This document shows, in pieces, positions 13,769 to 21,800 of a DNA stretch of 26,526 nucleotides. The stretch is from positions 1 through 26,526 of the forward strand of contig CAYOXX010000037.1 of the NCBI GenBank assembly GCA_964408025.1. The letters are read 5' to 3'. Source of the stretch: CAYOXX01 sp964408025 (GTDB lineage Bacteria; Acidobacteriota; DATKUA01). Position 1 is the stretch's first letter; each line of letters opens with the position of its first letter. Position numbers and translations under genes: made by a program. The notes below the pieces were generated by a model that was given only the letters and a program-made list of their open reading frames with translations, did no database searches and was not told where the DNA came from.

Positions 13769-15661
13769 TTGACAGAACGCTTGTTAGACGGCATCAACTC
13801 GCCGGACGATCTTAAAAAGCTCCCGTTAGACCGGCTGCCGCAGCTGGCCGACGAGATCCGAGAAGAGATCATCGAGACCGTCTCGCACACCGGCGGCCAC
13901 CTGGCCTCCAACCTCGGCGTCGTCGAGCTGACGATAGCGCTGAACTACCTCTTCGACTTCCAGCGCGACCGCATCATCTGGGACGTCGGCCACCAGTGCT
14001 ACGCCCACAAGCTGCTGACCGGGCGCCGCGAGCGCTTCCACTCGCTGCGCACCCTCGACGGACTCGGCGGCTTCCCCCGCCCCGACGAGAGCCCCTACGA
14101 CCACTTCGGCACCGGCCACGCCGGCACCGCCATCCCCGCCGCCATCGGCATGGCTGTGGCGCGCGACTTCCGCCGCGAGGACCACGCCGTCGTGGCCGTG
14201 GTCGGGGACGGCTCGCTGACCTCGGGCCTGGCGCTCGAGGGCCTCAACCAGGCCGGCCACCTGGACCGCAACATGCTCATCGTCCTCAACAACAACGACA
14301 TGAGCATCAGCGCCAACGTCGGCGCCATCAGCGGCTACCTAAACAAGATCATGCACGGGCGCCCGCTCAACCGGCTGCGGATGGACACCGAGCTGATCCT
14401 GAAGCAGATACCGACTCTCGGACCCGGCCTCATCAAGGCGGCGCGCACCGTCGAGCACGCCATCAAGCGGGTCTTCATTCCCGGCACCCTGTTCGAGGAG
14501 CTTGGGCTCAAGTACGTCGGCCCGATCGGCGGCCACGACATCGGCAAGCTGATCGAGACCATCGAGCGGGTCAGCAAACTAGACGGCCCGGTGCTGCTGC
14601 ACGTCTACACGGTCAAGGGCAAGGGTTACAAGCCGGCGGAGACAAATCCCATTCGGTGGCACGGCTCCTCGCCCTTCGACATCCCCAGCGGCCGCCTGCG
14701 CACCTCGGAGCGCAAGCCGCCCTCATACACGCAGGTCTTCGGCAAGACGCTGTGCCGCCTGGCCGAGAACGACGAGCGCATCGTCGCCGTAACCGCGGCG
14801 ATGACCGAGGGCACCGGCCTCGTGGAGTTCGCCCGCCGCTTCCCCGACCGCCTCTTCGACGTCGGCATCGCCGAGCAGTTCGCGGTCACCTTCGCCGCCG
14901 GTCTGGCGCGGGCCGGCTACAAGCCGGTCGCCGCCATTTACTCCACCTTCCTCATGCGCGCCTTCGACCAGGTCTTCCACGACGTCTGCCTGCAGAACCT
15001 GCCGGTGGTCTTCTGCGTCGACCGCGGCGGGCTGGTCGGCGAGGACGGGCCGACCCACCACGGGGCCTACGACCTCAGCTACCTGCGCAGCCTGCCGAAC
15101 ATCGTCGTCATGGCGCCCAAAGACGAGGGCGAGCTGCGCCGCATGATGCGCACCGCCGTCGGCGAGAACCGCCCCGTCGCCATACGCTACCCGCGCGACT
15201 GCGGCGCCGGCGCCAAGATCAACGGCAGGATCGGCCGCTTACAGGTAGGCAAAAGCGAGCTGCTCCGCGCCGGCGCCGACGCCACAGTCTTCGCCATCGG
15301 CTCGATGGTCCGGCCGACGCTGCGCCTGGCCGAGGAGCTCGCCGGGCGCGGCTGGGAGCTGGGGGTGGTCAATGCCCGCTTCGTCAAGCCGCTCGACCGC
15401 GACCTCATAATCGAGCACGCCAGCCCCGGCGCCCGCCTGATCACGGTCGAGGAGAACGCGCTGCAGGGCGGCTTCGGCAGCGCCGTCCTGGAGCTGCTCG
15501 AGGAGGAGGGAGTCAGCCAGCAGGTCTCGCTCCTGCGCATCGGCCTGCCGGACGAAATCGTACCCCACGGCCCCCGCGCCGAGCTCCTGCACCGCTGCGG
15601 CCTCGACCTCGAGGGCCTGAAAAAGAAGATACTCGGCTTCCTCAAGCGCAAGGAGAGCTGA
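13769..15661 (+). CDS. dxs: 1-deoxy-D-xylulose-5-phosphate synthase
   Basis: Thiamine-diphosphate enzyme that joins pyruvate and glyceraldehyde 3-phosphate, the first step of the MEP isoprenoid pathway. 630 residues, full length. Motifs in order: SHTGGHLASNLGVVELTIALN, WDVGHQCYAHKLLTGR, GTGHAGTAIPAAIGMA (116-128; most family members have GHSSTSIS here), the ThDP motif VVGDGSL...LIVLNNNDMSIS (146-181), YTVKGKGYKPAE, the catalytic glutamate in FDVGIAEQFAVTFAAGLA, STFLMRAFDQVFHDVCLQNLPVVFCVDRGGLVGEDGPTHHG, and a C-terminal transketolase-like domain with VVNARFVKPLD and EENALQGGFGSAV. TTG start at 13769 with a GGGG eight bases upstream. Its presence means the organism uses the MEP pathway. Confidence 0.96.
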   Translation: MTERLLDGINSPDDLKKLPLDRLPQLADEIREEIIETVSHTGGHLASNLGVVELTIALNYLFDFQRDRIIWDVGHQCYAHKLLTGRRERFHSLRTLDGLGGFPRPDESPYDHFGTGHAGTAIPAAIGMAVARDFRREDHAVVAVVGDGSLTSGLALEGLNQAGHLDRNMLIVLNNNDMSISANVGAISGYLNKIMHGRPLNRLRMDTELILKQIPTLGPGLIKAARTVEHAIKRVFIPGTLFEELGLKYVGPIGGHDIGKLIETIERVSKLDGPVLLHVYTVKGKGYKPAETNPIRWHGSSPFDIPSGRLRTSERKPPSYTQVFGKTLCRLAENDERIVAVTAAMTEGTGLVEFARRFPDRLFDVGIAEQFAVTFAAGLARAGYKPVAAIYSTFLMRAFDQVFHDVCLQNLPVVFCVDRGGLVGEDGPTHHGAYDLSYLRSLPNIVVMAPKDEGELRRMMRTAVGENRPVAIRYPRDCGAGAKINGRIGRLQVGKSELLRAGADATVFAIGSMVRPTLRLAEELAGRGWELGVVNARFVKPLDRDLIIEHASPGARLITVEENALQGGFGSAVLELLEEEGVSQQVSLLRIGLPDEIVPHGPRAELLHRCGLDLEGLKKKILGFLKRKES

Positions 15662-15708
15662 GCGCCCTCGCTGCGCCAACAACTCCCGAACAAGATGTCG
15701 CGGCCTGC

Positions 15709-15717
15709 TGATATACT
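15709..15717 (+). promoter_or_regulatory. extended -10 promoter for tlyA, probably leaderless
   Basis: TG-A-TATACT at 15709-15717 is an extended -10 element with a 5/6 hexamer; no good -35 is seen, as is common for this promoter type. The start point, seven bases downstream, falls on the GTG at 15724. Confidence 0.5.
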
Positions 15718-15723
15718 GTACCC

Positions 15724-16527
15724 GTGGCCGGAAAGCGCCAGCGACTGGATCTGCTGTTGGTCGAGCGCGGTCTCGTGCCGACATGCGCTGAGGCGCAGGC
15801 GCACCTGATGGCCGGCGAGGTCTTCGTCGACGGCCGCCGCGCCGAGAAGCCGGGACAGCAGGCGCGCGCCGACGCCGACGTCGAGATCCGCCCCTCGATA
15901 CGACCCTACGTCAGCCGCGGCGGCGAGAAGCTGGCCGGGGCTCTGGACGCCTTCGGCATCGACGTGAGCGGGAAGACCGCCCTCGACGTCGGCAGCAGCA
16001 CCGGCGGCTTCTGCGACTGCCTGCTGCGGCGCGGCGCGGCGCGCGTCTACGCCGTCGACGTCGGCCGCGGCCAGCTCGACTGGGGCCTCAGGGGCGACGA
16101 GCGGGTCGTCGTCATGGAGGGGGTAAACGCCCGGAACCTCGAACCCGGCGACCTGCCCGAGCCGGTCGACCTGGCGGCCCTCGACCTCTCGTTCATCTCG
16201 CTGACGAAAGTGCTGCCCGCCGTTTTGCCGCTCGTAAGGGAAGGCGGCCACTTGTTGCCCTTGATTAAGCCGCAGTTCGAGGTCGAGCGCGGCCTGGTGG
16301 GCAAGGGAGGGGTGGTCAGGGACCCGCGGCTGCACCGCGACGTGTTGCGCCGCATAGGCGAGTTCCTCTACAATTCCGGTGCCGAGGTGGCGGCCGCGGC
16401 ACCCTCGCCACTGCGGGGGCCGAAGGGGAACCGCGAATTCTTCTTCCACGCCGTGCGCCGGACGCCGGCAGGCCCGCCGGACCACCTTGAGCGGCTGATC
16501 GAGAAGGCGGTCGATGAACAAGACTGA
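15724..16527 (+). CDS. tlyA: TlyA-family rRNA 2'-O-methyltransferase / S4-domain protein
   Basis: TlyA of Mycobacterium 2'-O-methylates 16S and 23S rRNA; homologues are often labelled hemolysin. 267 residues. An N-terminal S4 RNA-binding domain (about 1-60, RLDLLLVERGLVPTCAEAQAHLMAGEVFVDG) and the linker YVSRGGEKLAGALDAF lead to an FtsJ-like fold with the SAM loop TALDVGSSTGGFCDCLLRRGA, then VYAVDVGRGQLDW, DLAALDLSFISL and LIKPQFEVERG. GTG start at 15724; no Shine-Dalgarno is visible and the promoter places the transcript start at the codon, so the mRNA may be leaderless. The stop overlaps nadK by 14 bases. Methylation activity here is inferred from the family. Confidence 0.92.
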   Translation: MAGKRQRLDLLLVERGLVPTCAEAQAHLMAGEVFVDGRRAEKPGQQARADADVEIRPSIRPYVSRGGEKLAGALDAFGIDVSGKTALDVGSSTGGFCDCLLRRGAARVYAVDVGRGQLDWGLRGDERVVVMEGVNARNLEPGDLPEPVDLAALDLSFISLTKVLPAVLPLVREGGHLLPLIKPQFEVERGLVGKGGVVRDPRLHRDVLRRIGEFLYNSGAEVAAAAPSPLRGPKGNREFFFHAVRRTPAGPPDHLERLIEKAVDEQD

Positions 16528-17383
16528 TATCAAACTCGTGGGCCTGGTGGCCAAGCCGCATCCGCCCCGGGCGGCGGAGCTGCTCCGCGAGATCATCAAG
16601 CTGCTCGAGAGGCGCGGCTGCGAGATCAAGGCGGACGAGCAGACCGCCCGGCTCCTCGGCGGCACACTGGGCGAGGTTTCCAGGGACCTGCTGATGGAGC
16701 GCTGCGACCTGGTGGTGGTGCTCGGCGGCGACGGCACGCTCCTGAGCCTGGCCAAGCACCAGGGCGAGCGCCGGGTGCCGATACTGGGCGTGAACATGGG
16801 CTCGCTCGGCTTCCTCACCGAGATCGCCGACGGCGAGGCGCTCGAGCAGCTCGAAGCGGCCCTGAGCGGCGAGATGCGCTGCAGCTACAGGATGATGCTC
16901 AGTGTCGAGCTGCACCGCGGCGACACCCTCCGCAAGCTGCCGCACGTGCTCAACGACGTCGTCATCAACAAGAGCGCCATGGCGCGCATCTTCGACGTCA
17001 ACGTGATCCTGGACGGCGAGGAAATCACCACCATCCGGGCCGACGGCATCATCGTCTCCACACCCACCGGCTCGACCGCTTACAACCTGGCCGCCAACGG
17101 GCCGATCATCTACCCGGAGATGGAGGTGATCGTGCTCTCTCCCATCTGCCCCTTCACGCTCACCAACCGCCCCATAGTCCTGCCAGCCGACATGGTCGTC
17201 GAGCTGCGGATCAACGGCGACCAGGAGACCTTCCTGACTCTGGACGGCCAGCACGGCTTACCGCTCCGCGGGGGCGACATCGTGCGCATCGAGCGCGGCG
17301 AGCGCACACTCTGCATACTCAGCCCCAAGGGGCGCAGCTACTTCGAGGTCCTGCAGAGCAAGCTGAAGTGGGGCGAGCACTGA
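16514..17383 (+). CDS. nadK: NAD kinase
   Basis: Phosphorylates NAD to NADP in the cytoplasm. 289 residues, a normal length. Diagnostic motifs: VVVLGGDGTLLSLAK (GGDGT at 71-75), LGVNMGSLGFLTEI, the ND-type substrate motif LNDVVINKS, and IVSTPTGSTAYNLAANGPII followed by SPICPFTLTNRPIVLP. ATG at 16514 with GAGAAGG six bases upstream, within the end of tlyA; this tlyA-nadK coupling is widespread. The window also holds an NAD salvage pair about 7 kb downstream on the other strand, but nothing suggests the two loci are co-regulated. Confidence 0.96.
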   Translation: MNKTDIKLVGLVAKPHPPRAAELLREIIKLLERRGCEIKADEQTARLLGGTLGEVSRDLLMERCDLVVVLGGDGTLLSLAKHQGERRVPILGVNMGSLGFLTEIADGEALEQLEAALSGEMRCSYRMMLSVELHRGDTLRKLPHVLNDVVINKSAMARIFDVNVILDGEEITTIRADGIIVSTPTGSTAYNLAANGPIIYPEMEVIVLSPICPFTLTNRPIVLPADMVVELRINGDQETFLTLDGQHGLPLRGGDIVRIERGERTLCILSPKGRSYFEVLQSKLKWGEH

Positions 17384-17419
17384 GCGCGCACCGCACCAAC
17401 AGTAATATCGCTTACCGCA

Positions 17420-17447
17420 TTGCGGCCGCTACTGCTGTATATTTAAT
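17420..17447 (+). promoter_or_regulatory. promoter for the secreted-protein gene
   Basis: TTGCGG (17420-17425), 16 bases, TTTAAT (17442-17447), within an AT-rich island (TGTATATTTAATTG) in GC-rich surroundings. An overlapping TATATT (17438-17443) could also act as the -10. Confidence 0.45.
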
Positions 17448-17476
17448 TGAGAGCTTGGCATCGCGAGGGAGTCGAG

Positions 17477-18037
17477 ATGTTGAATCGTATCGGTTGGTCA
17501 AGGGTGGCCGGCGCCGTCGTGCCGCCGGCGCTCCTGCTCTGCTTCGGCATCGGCGCGGCGGTCGGGATCGCCGCTCCGGACGAGACGGAGGAGATAACGA
17601 TCACCATCAGCGCGCCCCTCGAGCGCGGCATGGTTCCGCTGCCGGTGCACTTCGTCGCCGAGGTCGAAGCGCCGGCGGAGATGGACCAGGAGATCTACGA
17701 GCTCGGCCAAGAGTGGCTGATCATGGGCCGCTTCGTCCTCACCAATATACTCACCGGCGGCGACCCCCTGCCTCCCGAAATGCGCAGCCGCCCGACCAGC
17801 ATGCACGAGTACTCGCTGCGCAACACCAAGCACCTGGTGAGCCGCATGCGCAGGCGCCCGCCGCGGGAGCCGTACGAGCCCGGCATGGAGGTGCAGAGGA
17901 GCTTCGAGTTCGACTACACCTTCGAGCGCGCCGGCGAGTACTTCATCAGCTTCAGGCTCGGCAGGAACCGCTACCGCTCCAACGAGATACGCATCGTGGT
18001 GCGCGGCGACACCTCCTTCGACCCGCTGAGACCGTAG
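17477..18037 (+). CDS. uncharacterised secreted protein
   Basis: 186 residues of unknown function. The N terminus has a few basic residues and then a hydrophobic stretch (about 11-32, AGAVVPPALLLCFGIGAAVGIAA), a likely Sec signal or membrane anchor; no lipobox cysteine sits at the right place. The mature part begins with an acidic strand, EEITITISAPLERGMVPLPVHFVAEVEAP, which resembles the opening of PKD/Ig-like beta-sandwich domains. A helix-rich middle with a basic patch (SRMRRRPPREPYEP) follows, and the end (RSFEFDYTFERAGEYFISFRLGRNRYRSNEIRIVVRG) is again strand-rich. A surface or periplasmic beta-sandwich protein is inferred. ATG 17477 has GAGGGAG five bases upstream; a TTG at 17447 is possible but spoils the signal. 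It has its own promoter and no obvious partner. Confidence 0.75.
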   Translation: MLNRIGWSRVAGAVVPPALLLCFGIGAAVGIAAPDETEEITITISAPLERGMVPLPVHFVAEVEAPAEMDQEIYELGQEWLIMGRFVLTNILTGGDPLPPEMRSRPTSMHEYSLRNTKHLVSRMRRRPPREPYEPGMEVQRSFEFDYTFERAGEYFISFRLGRNRYRSNEIRIVVRGDTSFDPLRP

Positions 18038-18052
18038 GGACCATAGGAGGCC

Positions 18053-18085
18053 GGGTGGACGTGGGGACCGCGGGGGGCCGTGGGG
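18053..18085 (+). other. G-quadruplex-capable tract
   Basis: Four G-runs, GGG (18053-18055), GGGG (18063-18066), GGGGGG (18072-18077) and GGGG (18082-18085), with loops of 7, 5 and 4 bases, fit the standard G-quadruplex rule on the + strand. The surrounding 60 bases look like degenerate repeats of a GTGGGGACC-type unit. It lies just after the secreted-protein stop and before the next gene. Confidence 0.55.
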
Positions 18086-18126
18086 ATCGTTTTCCTCTTG
18101 ACACAACCGCTCCGAATTGACTCTCA

Positions 18127-18132
18127 TATACT
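18127..18132 (+). promoter_or_regulatory. -10 element before the zinc-ribbon gene
   Basis: TATACT in the context CATATACTTG. TTGACA at 18098-18103 is 23 bases away, too far for a normal -35, and TTGACT at 18117 is too close. The sequence resembles the -10 regions before dxs and tlyA. Confidence 0.3.
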
Positions 18133-18173
18133 TGAAACGTTCGTGCGCGAGCCCAACGGCCGCAGGAGCTGCC

Positions 18174-18386
18174 ATGTTCTACACCGATGCCAAGGACTCC
18201 CACTACCGGGCCGGCGTGCCCCGGGATACCAAAACCTTCTTCGCCGCGCTCGGCGGCCTGCACTGCCCCCGCTGCGGCGCCGACGCCGGCTTCTCCACCC
18301 TCGACGAGAACGCCGACTGGGACGAGGTTGCCCACCGCAACCCGATGCGCTGCGCCGTCTGCCAGCACGCCTGGCTCGACGAGTAG
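18174..18386 (+). CDS. small zinc-ribbon protein of unknown function
   Basis: 70 residues. Two CxxC knuckles, CPRC (31-34) and CAVC (60-63), separated by 25 residues, form a typical zinc ribbon; the intervening segment (DADAGFSTLDENADWDEVAHRNP-like, acidic) and the final HAWLDE are compatible with a compact single-domain protein. The N-terminal 30 residues (YTDAKDSHYRAGVPRDTKTFFAALGG) have no recognisable motif. ATG at 18174 is supported by AGGAG at 18164-18168; a longer in-frame version would start at 18117, upstream of the proposed -10 element. Role could be nucleic-acid or protein binding; nothing in the sequence decides. It is the last host-like gene before the repeat-rich island. Confidence 0.75.
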   Translation: MFYTDAKDSHYRAGVPRDTKTFFAALGGLHCPRCGADAGFSTLDENADWDEVAHRNPMRCAVCQHAWLDE

Positions 18387-18451
18387 CGGGAGCTGCTTTC
18401 CATTAAAAGCGTTTAAGAATCCTACTCCCCTATAAAGACAAGCTACAAATC

Positions 18452-18512
18452 GGTAGGACAGATTCGCCCCGCCAGGGTGCGCCTAGGTGGACGAGGCGGA
18501 TTCCTGTCTGTC
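18452..18512 (+). repeat. hairpin repeat A, copy 1 (variant, island edge)
   Basis: Begins GGTAGGACAGATTCGCC and ends GGCGGATTCCTGTCTGTC. GACAGA (18457-18462) pairs with TCTGTC (18507-18512) and the inner TTCGCC/GGCGGA also match. The inner part differs from the other copies. With the preceding C it forms the left end of the 12-bp inverted pair that bounds the restriction locus. Confidence 0.7.
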
Positions 18513-18554
18513 ACCTTATCCGTAGGGGGGAGCCTTTAGGCCCCCCGCAAGTAG
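18513..18554 (+). repeat. hairpin repeat B, copy 1
   Basis: 42 bases starting ACCTTATCCGTAGGGGGG, with the hairpin GGGGGGAGCC-TTTA-GGCCCCCC. Identical, base for base, to 18655-18696. Confidence 0.85.
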
Positions 18555-18593
18555 TACAGATTCGCCGGAGGCGAACAAGCTCTCCTGTATGTC
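18551..18593 (+). repeat. hairpin repeat A, copy 2
   Basis: GTAGTACAGATTCGCCGGAG... to ...CTCTCCTGTATGTC, 43 bases; one base differs from copy 3. Inner hairpin TTCGCC-GGA-GGCGAA. Its first four bases are shared with the end of repeat B. Confidence 0.85.
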
Positions 18594-18611
18594 ATCCGCC
18601 GCGCCATCACG

Positions 18612-18654
18612 GTAGGACAGATTCGCCGGAGGCGAACAAGCTCTCCTGTATGTC
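18612..18654 (+). repeat. hairpin repeat A, copy 3
   Basis: 43 bases, GTAGGACAGATTCGCCGGAG... to ...TGTATGTC. Preceded by GCCATCACG, which also precedes the copy on the far side of the restriction gene (GCCATCACA at 22832-22840), so the mobile unit may be longer than the hairpin. Confidence 0.85.
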
Positions 18655-18696
18655 ACCTTATCCGTAGGGGGGAGCCTTTAGGCCCCCCGCAAGTAG
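18655..18696 (+). repeat. hairpin repeat B, copy 2
   Basis: Exact second copy of 18513-18554, again directly after an A repeat. The A-B order is therefore repeated twice in tandem with an extra A between. Confidence 0.85.
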
Positions 18697-18775
18697 GACA
18701 GACATGATGGCTTTCGCGCTCTTGCGGGCATGCACCACCTGGTTACTGGCCAGTGCCCGAAAATGATGGAGTTTT

Positions 18776-18795
18776 GAAAAATCGCCCCGGCGATT
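18776..18795 (-). terminator. intrinsic terminator of the restriction-modification gene
   Basis: On the - strand AATCGCC (18789-18795) pairs with GGCGATT (18780-18786) across two G residues and runs into TTTC, giving five T in a row. It begins eight bases after the gene's stop codon. Confidence 0.6.
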
Positions 18796-18803
18796 ACGGC
18801 AGG

Positions 18804-21800
18804 TTACTTTTCCTCTTTTTTCTTCTCCTCTGCCACCAGCGGAGCGAATTTGTCGTAGGCCCGCAACGCCCACTCCTTGCTGCGGAAGAAGCCGAAGTCG
18901 CGCTCGTCGTACTTCTTAAGCACCGGGAAGGTGTCGAGTATGTAGGCGAACTCGTCGCGCTCGAGGCCGTATAAATGTGCCACCAGGGCGTCGATCTCGG
19001 CGCGCAGCCGCGCGCGCTCCGGCCCGTCGCGACGCCCCTCAGTGAAATCGTCGGCGCCGAACTCCGGACGCCACTCGCGCTCCAAACGGCCTTCGTAAAT
19101 GCCGAGATCATTCCAGGATTCGTCGAATACCGCTTGCCATAACTCTGCATATTCTTTAGAAATACAAGAAAGCCTGGCGCTTCTCGAAATTAAACTCAAT
19201 AAGATATATTCACACCAAGGATTTCTGATGATCGGTAGTTGGGCCATGTAGAAATGGTTCAATGTAGTTGAGACTTTTTTTCTTATAATAAAATCCATCA
19301 AGAAAGAATTAAGAAGCGTTTGCACATATAGACTATTTCTTAAAGGATTACTATCAAAATATATAACAGGCAATGAATCACCACATGGCAATTTCGGAGA
19401 TACCAATGAAATGAGTGTTCTTACATCTGTACTTCTCGCAATTTTTCTGAAACATAGTTTATATTTTAGTATTTCATTACTTATATATTCAACATCAATC
19501 CAATATTTAGGTTTTGTTAAGTAAGCATCGTACTGTTGCACCATTCTCCCTTCTAAAATTGGAATTCCCCATTTTGATTTATTATAATAATCTCCATATT
19601 TATACATTTCTAATTCTCTCGCAAGTGTAACGTTCCAGCTCGAATCAATATTTTCTCCAAGGATAGTATAATCATTGAAGATCTTAGCAGTTATCTCAAC
19701 ATCTAGTTGATTATTGAACTCCATTACTGATAATGAAACGGGGTTGAAGCGACGAATATAATCAGCCTTCATAGATACCGTCTTTTCATCGACATTTTCA
19801 AAGAAATCATGTAGCTCGTCTTCCCTAAGAGCAACCCTCGGATCAAAAAGGAATGAACCTTGGAAATCCTCTGTCTTCTTCCCTTTCTCAAAAGCAACCA
19901 TGCAGAATTTGAATGAATGGTGAAGATCCCTGAACATAAATCGCTCGTTGCTGAAAGCGAAGATACATTTGAGATCGCAAGACTCAAGTAAAAACTTTCT
20001 AAGCAGTTTGCATCCAAGGTCCGAATAAATACCAGTAGGTAAAACGACTCCTCCAAAACCGTTCTTTTTCAGCAATGATATTTTCTTTTCTGTGAACAAC
20101 TGGTATAGGTTTAAATCGCCACGGAAAAGTAATCGATAGTTAGCATTATCCTTAAAAAAAGCTAAATAATGTTCATAATCCTCTTGGTATCCTTCCCATC
20201 CCTTGGAAATCTCATCATTTTTACAAAGTTCATCCATTCTTCTTAATGCAGCTGGTCGATCTAGATCTCGAAATGTAGGATCATATTTGATGAAGAACCA
20301 CACGCTTTGTGGCTTTACGATATCCCACGGTGGATTGCCGATTACGGCGTCGAATCCGGCATTTTCAGTCTCGAGAGGTCGTCCGAGGTCGTCGAAGAAG
20401 AGCTCGGGGAACTCCAGCTCCCAGTGGAAGAAGTTGTGCTTATTCCTCTGTTCTATCGCGGGGTGGAATAATTCAGTGCTCTCTTTACTTTCCCAATATT
20501 CACGACTGTCCAGCTCGTAAACGGCGTTTGCGAATGCCGTGGCGTCCGTTTCCACGCCGAAGTAGTTGGCAGTCTGAAGATCGGCCAATTGTTTGAAGAA
20601 AAACAGCTCCTTATCGCTATCGTCCATCAAGCGCTTCTTGCCAGCGATTTGTTCGGCGGTATCGCTCGGCAGCTCTTCAATTTGACGGCGGAGAGCGATT
20701 ACGCGCCCCAGGTGCTGCTGCAGCTTCTCGGCGAATATCAACGATTGTTTGCCGTCACCGCCCTTTTTCTTTTTTGGAGACACACCGACCTGGTCCACGC
20801 GGGAACCGATGAGCGAGTTTCCGCACTTGAGGTGGTGGTCGAGGAAGTTCAGAGCGCGGTCTTTCTTGATGGTGTGCAGCCAGAGGCTGAGCTTGGCGAG
20901 CTCGACGGCGAGGGGGCTGATGTCGACGCCGTAGATGCAGCGCTCGACGACTATGCGCCGGGCGTCTTCGGCGCTCTCGATGGCGCTACCCTCAGCGCCC
21001 CCCGGCTCGGCTTCCATGATCCGCTGGGCGAGGTAGTCGACGGCGCCGACGAGGAAGTGCGCGCTGCCCATGGCCGGGTCGAGGACCTTGAGCTCGAGAA
21101 TCCCCTCGCGCGTCCTGCCGTCGCAGAGCGGCCCGAGTGTGGTCTCGACGATATAGCGGACTATCGGGTCGGGCGTGTAGTAGGTGCCGGTAGCCTTGCG
21201 CTCGCCGCGGTCGGTGCGCAGGAATACGCTGCCGGCTGGTATGCGCTTCGGCCGCCGCTTTTTACCTTTGCCCTCTAATGCAGGCTTGTATTTTTTAAGG
21301 TCTGCGTCGGCAACGTGGGCAGGCAGGACGAACTCGGCCTTGTTGCGTCCCACTATGACCGCCATCTCCTCTTCCGCCCACGCCGGCTTCAGCTCGAGAA
21401 GCCCTTCGTAGATCGAGCCGAGGTGCTGGACGCTGAGCGAGCGGTAGTCGATGAAGTCGCCGTAGCGGCCGTTGGGCGACTCGTTGGTAGTCAGCAGCAG
21501 TATAGCCCGCTCCAGGTACTCGTCGCAGATGCCCCGTTCGGGATCGTCTAAAACCGGCCACTCGGAGGAATCGAATAGGCCGCCGTTGTAAGCGAAGACG
21601 CCGAGCTCTTCGCTGCCGTTCTCGATCTGGCGGAAGAGTTGGACTAATCTTAGGAATACGATTTTGCTGTCGCTTGCCAGACGTATGGTTGGGTCGTGGC
21701 GATCTTTGATTTCACGTTTCAGGGCATAAAGGGAATAGCGCTCGCGGTAGGAACGGTTCTCCTTCAGCGGCAGGAGCCCGCGGGCCTCGGCGTATAGGAT

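Noticed and set aside
13996..15711. 571-codon open frame over dxs
   Set aside because: Same reason: compositionally biased shadow of dxs, with no ribosome site or family motif.
18452..18696. CRISPR array
   Set aside because: Repeats are hairpins in mixed A/B order with no regular unique spacers, and no cas genes are present.
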